From the NCBI RefSeq assembly GCF_016908015.1, contig NZ_JAFBDB010000002.1, forward strand, positions 124,001-188,000: a stretch of 64,000 nucleotides of DNA, in the 5' to 3' direction. This DNA is from Clostridium pascui. GTDB taxonomy: Bacteria > Bacillota > Clostridia > Clostridiales > Clostridiaceae. How positions within the stretch are numbered: position 1 is the first letter of the stretch; each line of letters starts with the position of its first letter. The notes beneath the pieces are model-generated. The model saw nothing but the letters and a program-made list of their open reading frames with translations. It was not told the origin of the DNA and did no database searches. Shown piece by piece: positions 8,767-17,626 of this stretch. The position numbers and the translations under genes are program-made.

Positions 8767-9135
8767 ATGATAGGGGGAACGGGCATAGACATAATTGAAA
8801 TATATAGAATAAAGAATGCTATGATGAAAAATAATAATTTTATATATAAGATATTTACAGAAAGAGAGATTGAGTATTTTACTTCAAGGAATTTTTTGAC
8901 AGAGGTGATTGCAGGTAATTTTGCTGCAAAGGAAGCCATAGCAAAAGCGTTAGGAACTGGATTTAGAAAATTTTCCTTAAAGGATATAGAGATTCTTCGT
9001 GATGAACTTGGAGCACCTGTAGCATTTTTACATGGAAGTTCAAAAGAACTTGTAAAAGAGCCCTATAAACTTCATGTATCAATATCTCATAGTAGAGAAA
9101 ATGCTATAGCCTATGCAGTTTTGGAGGTGTATTAA
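8767..9135 (+). CDS. acpS: Holo-[acyl-carrier-protein] synthase
   Basis: A 122-residue AcpS, which transfers 4'-phosphopantetheine from CoA to the serine of acyl carrier protein. The two signature motifs are present: GTGIDIIEI at the N-terminus (metal-binding Asp8) and NFAAKEAIAKALGTG around residue 51 (Glu56 and Lys55). The length is normal. The ATG at 8767 sits 6 nt after AAAGGCGGTG; the GTG at 8758 lies inside that site and is rejected. It ends 3 nt before nnr, so the two are co-transcribed, the conserved acpS-nnr-alr arrangement of Firmicutes. Confidence 0.96.
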   Translation: MIGGTGIDIIEIYRIKNAMMKNNNFIYKIFTEREIEYFTSRNFLTEVIAGNFAAKEAIAKALGTGFRKFSLKDIEILRDELGAPVAFLHGSSKELVKEPYKLHVSISHSRENAIAYAVLEVY

Positions 9136-9138
9136 TAT

Positions 9139-10638
9139 ATGAGAATAGGTACTGCAGAAGTTATAAGAAAAATTGATAAATATTCTATACAAGTTTTAAA
9201 AATACCTAGTATAGTGCTTATGGAAAATGCTGCACTTAAAGTTGTAAAAAATATTGATATTGAGAATGTGCAGAATTGTTCAATCATATGTGGCAGGGGG
9301 AATAATGGTGGAGATGGACTAGCAGTAGCCAGGCATCTTCATGTAATAGGAAAAGATGTAGGTGTATTTTTATTGGGAGGAGAGCAAGGGCTTTCAGGAG
9401 ACTCTCAAATTAATTATAATATACTTTTGAACATGGGAGTTAAGATAATATCTATAAATAATATGGAAGATATAAATGAAATGAGAGAGTACTTAGAACA
9501 AGCTGATATTATTATAGATGCCATATTTGGAACAGGTTTAAATAAAAATGTTGAAGGTATATATAGTGCAGCTATATCTGTAATAAATGAAAGCAAGTCC
9601 TATATCTTATCTATAGACATACCTTCAGGGTTAGAATGCAATAGTGGTAGGGTACTTGGGAATTCTATAAGGGCTAATAAAACTGTGACTTTTCAGTTAT
9701 ATAAAAAGGGATTTTTAAACTATGGTGTGGATAAATATACAGGAGCAGTGGTTATAGAGGATATTGGCATACCAAAGGAAGCAATTCATAAGTTCCATGA
9801 AAATGAATATATAATGGATGAGAATTTTATAAAACGAAGCATTATTAAAAGAAATAAGCATAGCTATAAAGGAGATTATGGAAGAGTTGTCATTATTGCA
9901 GGTTCTAAGGGGTTTACTGGGGCTTCGTACATAGCAACTCAGGGAGCCGTAAGAAGTGGAGCAGGACTTGTTACGTTGTGTTGTGATGAAGAAATACAGC
10001 CAATTTTAAGTTCTAAACTTATAGAAGCTATGACTTTACATTTTAAAAATACGGAAAAGTTTAAAGAGTTATTAAAGATCAGCAATTGCATAGCTATAGG
10101 TCCAGGAATGGGCAATAATGAAACTACATTACAATTTGTAATGGACACTTTGTTAAATGCAGCATGTCCTGTAGTAATTGATGCAGATGGATTAAATGTT
10201 CTTAAGGGTAACCTTCATTTATTGAAAGAATCAAAAAACAAGGTAATAATTACTCCACACTTAGGAGAAATGTCTAAATTAACGGGATTAACGATAGAAG
10301 AGATAAAACAAAATCGAATGGAAGTTGCACAAAACTTTGCGCAAAAGTATAAGTGTATAGTACTTTTGAAGGGATATAATACCGTAATCACAGATGGGAA
10401 TAAAACTATTATAAACCCTACAGGAAATAGTGCTATGGCATCAGGAGGCATGGGAGATGCATTAACAGGCATAATTGCATCTTTTATAGCACAAGGATAC
10501 GAGCCCCTAAAGGCAACAAGCATTTCGACTTTTATACATGGATACACAGGGGAGAAGCTTTCAAAGAAAATGTTTTGTGTAAGTGCAAGTCAACTTTTAG
10601 AAGAACTTCCTTATGTTATTAAAGAGCTGATGGAGTAA
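9139..10638 (+). CDS. nnr: Bifunctional NAD(P)H-hydrate epimerase / ADP-dependent dehydratase
   Basis: A 499-residue metabolite-repair enzyme that restores damaged NAD(P)H. The N-terminal YjeF_N domain (about 1-215) epimerises R- and S-NAD(P)HX; it shows GRGNNGGDGLAVARHL and ILSIDIPSGLECNSGRV. The C-terminal ribokinase-like domain (about 225-499) dehydrates S-NADPHX with ADP; it shows GSKGFTGASYIATQGAVRSG, GPGMGNNETT and NPTGNSAMASGGMGDALTG with the catalytic Asp. The length is typical of the fused form. It lies 3 nt downstream of acpS and is followed by the GerS-like lipoprotein gene. Confidence 0.95.
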   Translation: MRIGTAEVIRKIDKYSIQVLKIPSIVLMENAALKVVKNIDIENVQNCSIICGRGNNGGDGLAVARHLHVIGKDVGVFLLGGEQGLSGDSQINYNILLNMGVKIISINNMEDINEMREYLEQADIIIDAIFGTGLNKNVEGIYSAAISVINESKSYILSIDIPSGLECNSGRVLGNSIRANKTVTFQLYKKGFLNYGVDKYTGAVVIEDIGIPKEAIHKFHENEYIMDENFIKRSIIKRNKHSYKGDYGRVVIIAGSKGFTGASYIATQGAVRSGAGLVTLCCDEEIQPILSSKLIEAMTLHFKNTEKFKELLKISNCIAIGPGMGNNETTLQFVMDTLLNAACPVVIDADGLNVLKGNLHLLKESKNKVIITPHLGEMSKLTGLTIEEIKQNRMEVAQNFAQKYKCIVLLKGYNTVITDGNKTIINPTGNSAMASGGMGDALTGIIASFIAQGYEPLKATSISTFIHGYTGEKLSKKMFCVSASQLLEELPYVIKELME

Positions 10639-10738
10639 TTAGGCCGAAATTAAGTGATATAATTTGGTTTTAATTAGAATAATGAAATTAAGGCAGGAAT
10701 AGTATTAATAATAGAGAGTAAAGTTCAGGGGGAATTTT

Positions 10739-11356
10739 ATGAAAAAATTATTGTTAATATTAATTGCTGCTTTTTTTATGACGGTTTTTGCTGGGTGCTA
10801 TTTCAAAATAGATAAAACTCAGAAAAGTTTAGATTATATAAAGTCCTTGAAAAGTTATACTAGTGATGCTCACATTATACTGCAAAATGATAAGCAAAAT
10901 ATAGAATATGATATGAAACAATACTATAAAAAGAATATGGGAGTCAGATTAGAATTAAATTCGGATAGGATTTATATATGTAAAGGTGATAAAATATATG
11001 TGAATGATACTAAAAGTGGATTTAAGTATAGCTTAAGTGGAGATTTTGAGAATATTGTAAAGTTAAGTTCTGTAGGGGAGTATATCAGACTGATTTATAC
11101 CAATGAGGAAATTAAGACCTATTTTAAAGATATAAGTGGAATTAAATATCAAGTACTCGAGATATATCTATCAAATCTAAATAGAAATTTAGACAAGGGG
11201 AAGCTCTATATCAATACTGAAACTAAGCTTCCTGAGTTTGTTGAAGTATATGATTTAAATAATAAAGTTAAATTTAAAGTGCTTTACAAAAACTTTGTGG
11301 CAAATGCAGAAATTAATGAAGAGTTATTAAGTACAGAAGTGAAGGGTGGAATTTAA
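10739..11356 (+). CDS. GerS-related lipoprotein
   Basis: A 205-residue secreted lipoprotein. The N-terminal signal sequence ends in the lipobox FAGC with the lipidated Cys at about residue 19, so it is anchored on the outer face of the membrane. The rest is a beta-rich domain resembling the LolA fold (KSYTSDAHIILQNDKQNIEY, then KGDKIYVNDTKSG). In Clostridioides difficile the germination lipoprotein GerS, which acts with the amidase CwlD on spore cortex peptidoglycan, is encoded directly next to an alanine racemase gene. The same adjacency here (stop codon abutting the alr GTG) supports the assignment, but function in spores is inferred from family and position. Confidence 0.75.
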   Translation: MKKLLLILIAAFFMTVFAGCYFKIDKTQKSLDYIKSLKSYTSDAHIILQNDKQNIEYDMKQYYKKNMGVRLELNSDRIYICKGDKIYVNDTKSGFKYSLSGDFENIVKLSSVGEYIRLIYTNEEIKTYFKDISGIKYQVLEIYLSNLNRNLDKGKLYINTETKLPEFVEVYDLNNKVKFKVLYKNFVANAEINEELLSTEVKGGI

Positions 11357-12517
11357 GTGTTCAGACATCTAAGACCAGTATGGGCAGAAATAAATTTAGA
11401 TAATTTAGCTCATAACATAAAGGAAATTAAAAGAGTAACAAAAGCTACGGAAATTATAGGAGTAGTTAAAGCGGATGCATATGGTCATGGAGCTTTAGAT
11501 ATAGCTCCGACCTTACTTGAAAATGGAGTTACAAGACTTGCAGTAGCTGTTTTGAATGAGGCAGTAGAGCTTAGAAGGGGCGGAATACAATGCCCCATTA
11601 TGATTTTAGGATATACACCTCCAAACTTAATAGATCTTTTGATAAAGTATGATATAGAGCAAACGGTATATTCTTATGACTTAGCAAAGGAAATTTCAGA
11701 TAAAGCTTTAGCGGAAAATAAAATAGGGAAAATCCATATAGCTTTTGATACAGGAATGGGGAGAATTGGTTTTTTACCTAGAGAAGAAGATATAAGTGAG
11801 GTAGAGAGAATTAGTAAGCTTCCTAATATAAAGATAGAGGGGATTTATTCTCATTTCTCTACAGCAGATGAAAAGGATAAAAACTATACGTATGAACAAT
11901 TGAAAAAATTTAATTGGTTTTATAATATATTGCAGGAAAGAGGAATACAAATAAATATAAGACATATAGCAAATAGTGCAGCTATTATAGATATGCCTGA
12001 AACACATTTTGAAGCAGTAAGGCCTGGCGTTATATTATATGGCTACTATCCTTCAGAAGAGGTGGATAAAACAAAGGTATGCTTAAAACCTGTAATGTCT
12101 TTAAAAACTAACATAGTTCACTTAAAGAAGGTTCCAATAGGGGAGTATATAAGCTATGGAAGAAAATTTAAAACTGAGAGGGAGAGTATTATAGGAACTC
12201 TACCTGTAGGCTATGCAGATGGCTATACAAGATCTTTAGGAGAAGATGCTAAAGTAATAATAAACGGGAAGCTGGTACCCGTGGTAGGAAGAATATGTAT
12301 GGATCAATGCATGGTTGATTTGACAAATGTACCAGATGTAAACTTGGGAGATGAAGTTATACTTATGGGAGAAGATAGTGAATTGAAAATGACAGCAGAT
12401 GAATTAGCATCTATATTAGGCACTATTAATTATGAAGTGTTATGTATGATAAGCAGAAGAGTTCCTAGAGTCTATGTAAAAGATAAAAAAGTTATTAAAA
12501 TAAGAAGTTATGTATAA
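11357..12517 (+). CDS. alr: Alanine racemase
   Basis: A 386-residue PLP enzyme interconverting L- and D-alanine for peptidoglycan. The PLP-binding lysine is K38 in VVKADAYGHG, and the second catalytic base is Tyr267 in ISYGRKF. The family motif IGTLPVGYADGY and the C-terminal beta domain (GRICMDQCMVDLT) are intact, and the length is normal. GTG start 7 nt after AAGGGTGG; it begins immediately after the stop codon of the GerS-like gene, indicating translational coupling. It ends an acpS-nnr-lipoprotein-alr operon; mazEF follows from its own promoter. Confidence 0.97.
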   Translation: MFRHLRPVWAEINLDNLAHNIKEIKRVTKATEIIGVVKADAYGHGALDIAPTLLENGVTRLAVAVLNEAVELRRGGIQCPIMILGYTPPNLIDLLIKYDIEQTVYSYDLAKEISDKALAENKIGKIHIAFDTGMGRIGFLPREEDISEVERISKLPNIKIEGIYSHFSTADEKDKNYTYEQLKKFNWFYNILQERGIQINIRHIANSAAIIDMPETHFEAVRPGVILYGYYPSEEVDKTKVCLKPVMSLKTNIVHLKKVPIGEYISYGRKFKTERESIIGTLPVGYADGYTRSLGEDAKVIINGKLVPVVGRICMDQCMVDLTNVPDVNLGDEVILMGEDSELKMTADELASILGTINYEVLCMISRRVPRVYVKDKKVIKIRSYV

Positions 12518-12557
12518 AATTTCCAATTGCGTAAATAATAAAAAATACAAAAAAATT

Positions 12558-12587
12558 TTGACATGACTATGATTATAGTAATATAAT
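12558..12587 (+). promoter_or_regulatory. Sigma-A promoter of mazEF
   Basis: TTGACA (12558-12563), 18-nt spacer, TATAAT (12582-12587): consensus hexamers, with the mazE ribosome binding site about 32 nt downstream. Confidence 0.85.
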
Positions 12588-12634
12588 TGTTCTGTACATA
12601 TCTTTTGCATAGGTTAATAGGAGGTATAGATTTA

Positions 12635-12955
12635 ATGTCAGATTCAAAAAAATTGGTAGTAAACCTCTCAGAAACACTTAATAATGAATTTAATAAGGCA
12701 CTTAAAGAAGATTCCAAAAAAAGAAGTCAATTTATTAGGGAAGCTATAATACTATATATTGAGGAGAAAAAAAGAGCAAAAGAAATGGAGCTAATGAGAA
12801 AAGGTTACATGGAAATGGGAAATATAAACCTAGAATTTGCAGAGATGGGCTTTGCAAGTGACATTAGAGAATTAAAAGAATATGAAGCGAAGCTTCCGGA
12901 GTGTGATTGGTCCCATGACAACGATAGTGAAAAGAGGAGATATATTTTATGCTGA
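12635..12955 (+). CDS. mazE: MazE-type (EndoAI) ribbon-helix-helix antitoxin
   Basis: A 106-residue antitoxin. The N-terminal ribbon-helix-helix DNA-binding domain ([19 protein letters not shown], then [17 protein letters not shown]) is the CopG/RHH type found in Bacillus EndoAI. The acidic C-terminal half, ending near the Trp in [10 protein letters not shown], would wrap the toxin and block its active site. It probably also represses its own promoter. I chose the ATG at 12635, 9 nt after AGGAGGT; the frame opens upstream at 12587 but that start lies on the -10 box. It overlaps mazF by 41 nt, so toxin translation is likely coupled to antitoxin translation. Confidence 0.9.
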   Translation: MSDSKKLVVNLSETLNNEFNKALKEDSKKRSQFIREAIILYIEEKKRAKEMELMRKGYMEMGNINLEFAEMGFASDIRELKEYEAKLPECDWSHDNDSEKRRYILC

Positions 12956-13277
12956 TTTAAGCCCTGTAGTAGGTTCAGAACAGGGAGGCATAAGACCTGT
13001 AATTATTATTCAAAATGATGTAGGAAATAAATATAGTCCTACTGTAATTGTAGCGGCAATAACTTCACAGATTAACAAAGCAAAATTACCTACCCATGTG
13101 GAAATTTCTTCCGAGGATTATGGTTTAAATAAAGACTCTGTGGTATTGCTAGAACAAATAAGAACATTAGATAAAAAGCGACTTAAAGAAAAAATTGGAC
13201 ACATGTCTAATAGCGATATGAAAAAAGTAGATGCAGCACTTTTGATAAGTATAGGATTGAATATAGGATTGAAATAA
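12915..13277 (+). CDS. mazF: MazF/EndoA (NdoA) endoribonuclease toxin
   Basis: A 120-residue mRNA interferase that cleaves single-stranded RNA at short sequence sites. The protein closely follows the Bacillus NdoA pattern: [20 protein letters not shown], then [37 protein letters not shown] and [15 protein letters not shown]. The conserved Arg and Thr/Ser of the active site are present, so it should be active. The ATG at 12915 gives the family-typical N-terminus; its ribosome binding site (GGAG, 13 nt upstream) is weak, consistent with coupling to mazE. A terminator follows, so mazEF is a self-contained module after alr, as in Bacillus. Confidence 0.95.
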   Translation: MTTIVKRGDIFYADLSPVVGSEQGGIRPVIIIQNDVGNKYSPTVIVAAITSQINKAKLPTHVEISSEDYGLNKDSVVLLEQIRTLDKKRLKEKIGHMSNSDMKKVDAALLISIGLNIGLK

Positions 13278-13280
13278 TAG

Positions 13281-13303
13281 TAAGGGCTCGGAGTGAGCCC
13301 TTA
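13281..13303 (+). terminator. Terminator hairpin after mazF
   Basis: 9-bp stem TAAGGGCTC (13281-13289) / GAGCCCTTA (13295-13303), 5-nt loop, followed by TTCTTAT. Confidence 0.7.
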
Positions 13304-13491
13304 TTCTTATATATAAAATAAACAAATGCTTAAGTGTGAATAGCAAAGAATTTTTGTAAGATAATAAATATGCAAACATCTCAATAAGTTGATTTGTAGG
13401 GACTTATAACTAAGTAAAAGGATTATATAGATCATGTGCGGAATTATGAATAGTTATCAAGTAATAAAAGAATGTGGAGAAGGTGTTATTT

Positions 13492-14346
13492 GTGAAAAAA
13501 CTTAAAGAATATTTTTTAATCACATTTGGGGTGTTTTTGGTATCTTTGGCTGCGGAGCTATTCTATGCTCCAAATAACATTGCAGCAGGAGGGGTTATAG
13601 GAATAGCTATAATTGTAAATCACTTTTTTCCATTTCTAGAAATAGGTACTATTTCCTTAATGATGAATGGAGTATTATTTATCGTAGCGTTTGTAGTTAT
13701 AGGCGGGAAATTTGGAGCTAAAACTATATATGCCAGCTTAGCTATGTCTTTGATATTATGGATAATGGGTAAAATTAAGTTTCCGCCAAGTATTATGACT
13801 CATGACCTTTTTTTAGCATCAGCTTTTGGAACTATAATATCTGCAATAGGAATGGGAATAACCTTTAATCAAAGAGCATCTACAGGAGGAACGGATATAA
13901 TTGCAAAGATAATGAATAAGTTCGTACATATTCCAATAGGCAAGGCACTTTTATCCGTAGATTTCATAGTAACACTATCCTCAGCAATATCCTTTGGAAT
14001 TGAAGTAGGAATGTATTCTTTGTTATCAGTAATATTTAATGGAATGATAATCGATTGGTATATTGAAGGATTTAATGTCTGCAAGCAAGTTGTAATAATA
14101 AGCTCTAAGCATGATAATATAAAAAAGTTTATAATAAATGAACTTGATAGAAGTTGTACGATTTTTAAAGGCAGGGGCGGATACAACAATGCTGACATTG
14201 ATATTCTATATACTGTAATAAATAGAAGAGAGTTTATTAGGCTAAAGGATTATATAAGAGATACAGATAATAGAGCATTTATTACTGTGGGAGAAGTACA
14301 TGAAGTTCTTGGAGAGGGATTTCAGGATATTTCATTAGAAGATTAA
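13492..14346 (+). CDS. YitT family membrane protein (DUF161/DUF2179)
   Basis: A 284-residue membrane protein. About five to six transmembrane segments fill residues 5-170 (with YAPNNIAAGGVIGIAIIVNH and the family motif NQRASTGGTDIIAKIMNK). A soluble C-terminal DUF2179 domain (about 195-284) follows, with KGRGGYNNADIDILYTVINR, a ferredoxin-like fold thought to bind a small ligand. Function is unknown in this very common Firmicute family. The GTG at 13492 is chosen because GGAGAAGGTG ends 6 nt upstream; the longer frame from 13474 begins before that site. Monocistronic, ended by a strong terminator. Confidence 0.9.
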   Translation: MKKLKEYFLITFGVFLVSLAAELFYAPNNIAAGGVIGIAIIVNHFFPFLEIGTISLMMNGVLFIVAFVVIGGKFGAKTIYASLAMSLILWIMGKIKFPPSIMTHDLFLASAFGTIISAIGMGITFNQRASTGGTDIIAKIMNKFVHIPIGKALLSVDFIVTLSSAISFGIEVGMYSLLSVIFNGMIIDWYIEGFNVCKQVVIISSKHDNIKKFIINELDRSCTIFKGRGGYNNADIDILYTVINRREFIRLKDYIRDTDNRAFITVGEVHEVLGEGFQDISLED

Positions 14347-14370
14347 GTCAATTAATGGTAAATAATTAGG

Positions 14371-14398
14371 AAAAAAGTTTGCTCGGCAAACTTTTTTT
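14371..14398 (+). terminator. Strong intrinsic terminator after yitT-like gene
   Basis: 12-bp stem AAAAAAGTTTGC (14371-14382) / GCAAACTTTTTT (14386-14397) with a TCG loop, continuing into T. Confidence 0.92.
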
Positions 14399-14584
14399 AT
14401 TTGCAAGAATTAAGTTAAATAATAAGCAGTTAAAGAATATTTACTATTAATTACTAAATATTAACTAAAATTTTTATTGTAATTTAATTTTTTATTTTAT
14501 ACACCTATGTTATAATAATATTGCATGTTAAGGGAAATTATGATGAAGAATGTTACTATATGTATAAATAAGGGAGAGGTTGAA

Positions 14585-15271
14585 ATGATAGAATTTAGGA
14601 ATGTTACGAAGGTGTATGGAAAAAATATACCGGCACTGTCAAACATCAATCTGAGTATAGGTAAGGGAGAGTTTGTGTTTTTGGTAGGTCCAAGTGGAGC
14701 TGGTAAATCCACATTTATCAAGACGCTTTTAAAGGAAGTAGATCCAAGTATTGGAAGCGTTGTGGTGAATAATGTAGATATAACTACTTTAAAAAGAAAG
14801 GATATACCTTATTATAGAAGAAAAATAGGGGTAGTTTTTCAGGATTTTAGACTTATACCTAACCTAAATGTATATGAAAATGTAGCTTTTGCCATGAGAG
14901 TTATAGAAGCTCCTATGAAAGATATAAAAAAGAAGGTACCAGCAGTTCTGTCTATGGTTAAACTGTCAAATAAACATAAGGCATTTCCACATGAGTTATC
15001 CGGTGGAGAACAGCAAAGAGTTTCACTTGCAAGAGCTTTAGTTAATAATCCGGCTCTTATTATAGCTGATGAACCTACTGGTAATTTGGATCCAGATACG
15101 TCAATGGAAATAATGGACATACTTAATGATATAAATAGAGCAGGTACTACAATATTAATGGCAACCCATGCGAAGGATATAGTAGACAATATGAAAAAAA
15201 GAGTAATAGCCTTAGAAAAAGGTAATTTGGTAAGAGATGAACAAAGGGGGTCATACGGATATGAGGATTAA
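14585..15271 (+). CDS. ftsE: Cell division ATP-binding protein FtsE
   Basis: A 228-residue ABC ATPase that drives the FtsEX complex at the membrane to activate peptidoglycan hydrolases during division or elongation. Walker A GPSGAGKST, Q-loop VVFQDFRLIPNLNVYENV, signature LSGGEQQR, Walker B LIIADEPTGNLDP and the switch His in MATHAKDIV are all intact. The ATG at 14585 has AGGGAGAGG 5 nt upstream; the longer frame from 14525 lacks family homology. Its end overlaps ftsX by 11 nt. It heads the ftsE-ftsX-ctp-minJ-like group also seen in Bacillus. A TATAAT at about 14512 is a plausible -10. Confidence 0.96.
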   Translation: MIEFRNVTKVYGKNIPALSNINLSIGKGEFVFLVGPSGAGKSTFIKTLLKEVDPSIGSVVVNNVDITTLKRKDIPYYRRKIGVVFQDFRLIPNLNVYENVAFAMRVIEAPMKDIKKKVPAVLSMVKLSNKHKAFPHELSGGEQQRVSLARALVNNPALIIADEPTGNLDPDTSMEIMDILNDINRAGTTILMATHAKDIVDNMKKRVIALEKGNLVRDEQRGSYGYED

Positions 15272-16151
15272 TACCTGCAAACACTTTTTTTCAGATGCGT
15301 TGAAAAGTTTTAAAAGAAATAGAACTATAAGTATTGCATCAGCTGCAACAGTAGCTGCAACACTTTTCATATTAGGAGTATTTTTGCTTACAATATTAGA
15401 TGTTCAGCAAGTAGTAAAAGATGTAGAATCTAGAGTTGAAGCAAAGGTGTTTTTTAATCAAGATGTAACTATTGCACAAAAGAAAGCAGTAGAAGAAAAG
15501 ATAAATTCTCTGGATGAAGTAGTAAAGGTTACTTTTGAAAGTAAGGCAGAAGCTATGGAAAAATTTAAGGAACAAATAGGAGAAGAAAATAAGCTTCTTG
15601 TTGAAGGACTTGAAAAGGACAACCCTCTACCAGATGCCTTTGTTGTAAAGGTAAAGTCTCCTGAAATGGTGTCTAAGGTAGTAGAAAGTGTTAAGGGGAT
15701 GGAAGGTATATATGAAATACAGGATGGTAAAAAGATAGTAGATACTATAGTTAAAATTACAAGTACTATTAAGTGGGTAGGCTTGGCTTTATTTATAGTA
15801 TTAATAGGAGTATCCTTATTCCTAATTGGAAATACCATTAAGATTACGGTGTATTCTAGAAGAAGAGAAATAGGTATAATGAAATACATAGGTGCTACGG
15901 ATTGGTTTATAAGATGGCCTTTTATAATAGAAGGTATGCTTATGGGAGTTATCGGTGCAGTAGTTGCTTGTGGTGTACTTTATTATGCATATAATGCAGT
16001 GTATATTAGAATGTCTTCAAGCCTTATGATGATACAGCTTGTTGAGCCTATATATGTGTTAACTACTATATCATGGCAGTTTATAATTGCAGGAATAGTA
16101 ATAGGAGCAGTGGGAAGTATACTTGCAATTAGAAAATTCCTTGCAGTATAA
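15261..16151 (+). CDS. ftsX: Permease-like cell division protein FtsX
   Basis: A 296-residue membrane partner of FtsE. One N-terminal transmembrane segment (about 22-45) is followed by an extracytoplasmic loop (about 50-165, VEAKVFFNQDVTIAQKKAVE) that would contact hydrolase regulators. Three C-terminal transmembrane segments carry the FtsX/MacB motif YSRRREIGIMKYIGATDWFI. The ATG at 15261 lies after AAAGGGGGTC and inside the ftsE 3' end, so translation is coupled. A hairpin after the gene (16210-16235) may end the ftsEX transcript or attenuate into ctp. Confidence 0.95.
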   Translation: MRINTCKHFFSDALKSFKRNRTISIASAATVAATLFILGVFLLTILDVQQVVKDVESRVEAKVFFNQDVTIAQKKAVEEKINSLDEVVKVTFESKAEAMEKFKEQIGEENKLLVEGLEKDNPLPDAFVVKVKSPEMVSKVVESVKGMEGIYEIQDGKKIVDTIVKITSTIKWVGLALFIVLIGVSLFLIGNTIKITVYSRRREIGIMKYIGATDWFIRWPFIIEGMLMGVIGAVVACGVLYYAYNAVYIRMSSSLMMIQLVEPIYVLTTISWQFIIAGIVIGAVGSILAIRKFLAV

Positions 16152-16209
16152 ATGTTAAAACTCAAGTATGAGATTTTTTAAATAAACAATTATATGAGAA
16201 TAACTACTA

Positions 16210-16235
16210 TTAAAGTCGCTGTAAAGCGGCTTTAA
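16210..16235 (+). terminator. Hairpin after ftsX
   Basis: 10-bp stem TTAAAGTCGC (16210-16219) / GCGGCTTTAA (16226-16235) with one G-T pair; only a short T-rich tail (TTTGATTT), so termination may be partial. Confidence 0.6.
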
Positions 16236-16409
16236 TTTGATTTATACTAGTTTATTATAGGGAAAAGTTTCATTAAGATGAATTTATCATCAATTATTTA
16301 CTAATTATTATTTAAATTTAGTGTTATAATTATCTTAAGTTTATATAAACATATATATAGAAGAGATAGTAGATAGTCTGTACTTGAAAGGATAAGGAGT
16401 GATTGTTTT

Positions 16410-17609
16410 ATGAATAAGAAAAGGTGGGTAATAACGACGATTTTAATTGTAATAGTAACTAATGCTATTACATTTTTAGGAACTAACGCAGTGTCGCTTA
16501 TGATGCCTAATGGGAAAGTTATAGTTAGTAGAGATGATTATAATAGTTTTACTGAGTTTTCAAAGCTTTATGAAATAAAGAATGTACTTTATGAATTATA
16601 TGATGGAAAGATAGATAATGGAGCTATTGAAGAAGGTGCAATAAAGGGTATGACTTCAGCTTTAAATGACCCTTATACAGTATTTATGGATAAAAAAGAA
16701 TACACCGAATTTAATACTCAGACAGAAGGAAATTATAGCGGAGTTGGTCTTCAAGTACAGTCAAAGGACAACAAAATAGTAATAGTAGATATATTTGAAG
16801 AGTCTCCTGCTAAAAAGGCAGGACTTCTTCCAAGAGATGAAATAGAAAAAGTAAATGGAACTGCTGTAAGTGGAAAAGAACTTGATAAAGCAGTAACCAT
16901 GATGAAGGGGCAAGAAGGAACAGAAGTAACTCTTACACTATTTAGAGAAGAGAAAGGAAACTTTGATGTAAAGCTAAAAAGGGCTAAAATTAATATGGTT
17001 ACAGTTAAAGGTGAAATGTTAGATAATAATATTGGATATGTAGCTGTAAGTATGTTTGATGAAAATACATCTAAAAACTTTAAAAGGGAACTTGATACAT
17101 TAAGTTCAAAGGGAGCAAAGGCATTTATACTTGATTTAAGAGGTAATCCAGGTGGTCTTTTAGATGAATGTGTGGATATGGTTTCAAATTTTGTGCCTAA
17201 GGATAAGGTTATAGTTTCAACAATTGATAAGTATAAAAGAGAAAAGAAATACAATTCAATTGGAGGCAAATATGTAGGAGTACCTTTAGTACTTTTGACA
17301 GATGAAGGGTCAGCTAGTGCATCTGAGATATTTTCTGGAGCTATAAGAGATTATAAAGCGGGTACATTGGTAGGAGAAAAAACCTTCGGGAAGGGTGTAG
17401 TTCAAACTGTTCTTGAAACAGGAGAAGGAACAGCTCTAAAGGTCACAGTATCTAAGTATTATACGCCTAATGGAGAAAACATTCATGGCACAGGAATAAA
17501 GCCAGATATAGAAGTGAAGTATCCAGAGGAACTTTTAAAGAAGCCTTATGATAGAACTACAGATCCTCAATTTCAAAAGGCTCTCCAGCTAATAAAAGGA
17601 AAACTCTAG
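16410..17609 (+). CDS. S41-family C-terminal processing protease (CtpA/CtpB-like)
   Basis: A 399-residue serine protease. It has an N-terminal signal-anchor (about 6-28), a helical linker, a PDZ domain (about 110-190; SGVGLQVQSKDNKIVIVDIF) and an S41 protease domain. The catalytic Ser lies in DEGSASASEIFSGA and the Lys in GEKTFGKGVVQT, the usual Ser-Lys dyad. It acts outside the membrane, clipping proteins at their C-termini; Bacillus CtpB cleaves SpoIVFA during sporulation. Position after ftsEX and before a MinJ-like gene reproduces the Bacillus order and supports that relationship. ATG with GATAAGGAGTG upstream. Confidence 0.93.
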   Translation: MNKKRWVITTILIVIVTNAITFLGTNAVSLMMPNGKVIVSRDDYNSFTEFSKLYEIKNVLYELYDGKIDNGAIEEGAIKGMTSALNDPYTVFMDKKEYTEFNTQTEGNYSGVGLQVQSKDNKIVIVDIFEESPAKKAGLLPRDEIEKVNGTAVSGKELDKAVTMMKGQEGTEVTLTLFREEKGNFDVKLKRAKINMVTVKGEMLDNNIGYVAVSMFDENTSKNFKRELDTLSSKGAKAFILDLRGNPGGLLDECVDMVSNFVPKDKVIVSTIDKYKREKKYNSIGGKYVGVPLVLLTDEGSASASEIFSGAIRDYKAGTLVGEKTFGKGVVQTVLETGEGTALKVTVSKYYTPNGENIHGTGIKPDIEVKYPEELLKKPYDRTTDPQFQKALQLIKGKL

Positions 17610-17626
17610 GAAGGGAATACAATGAA

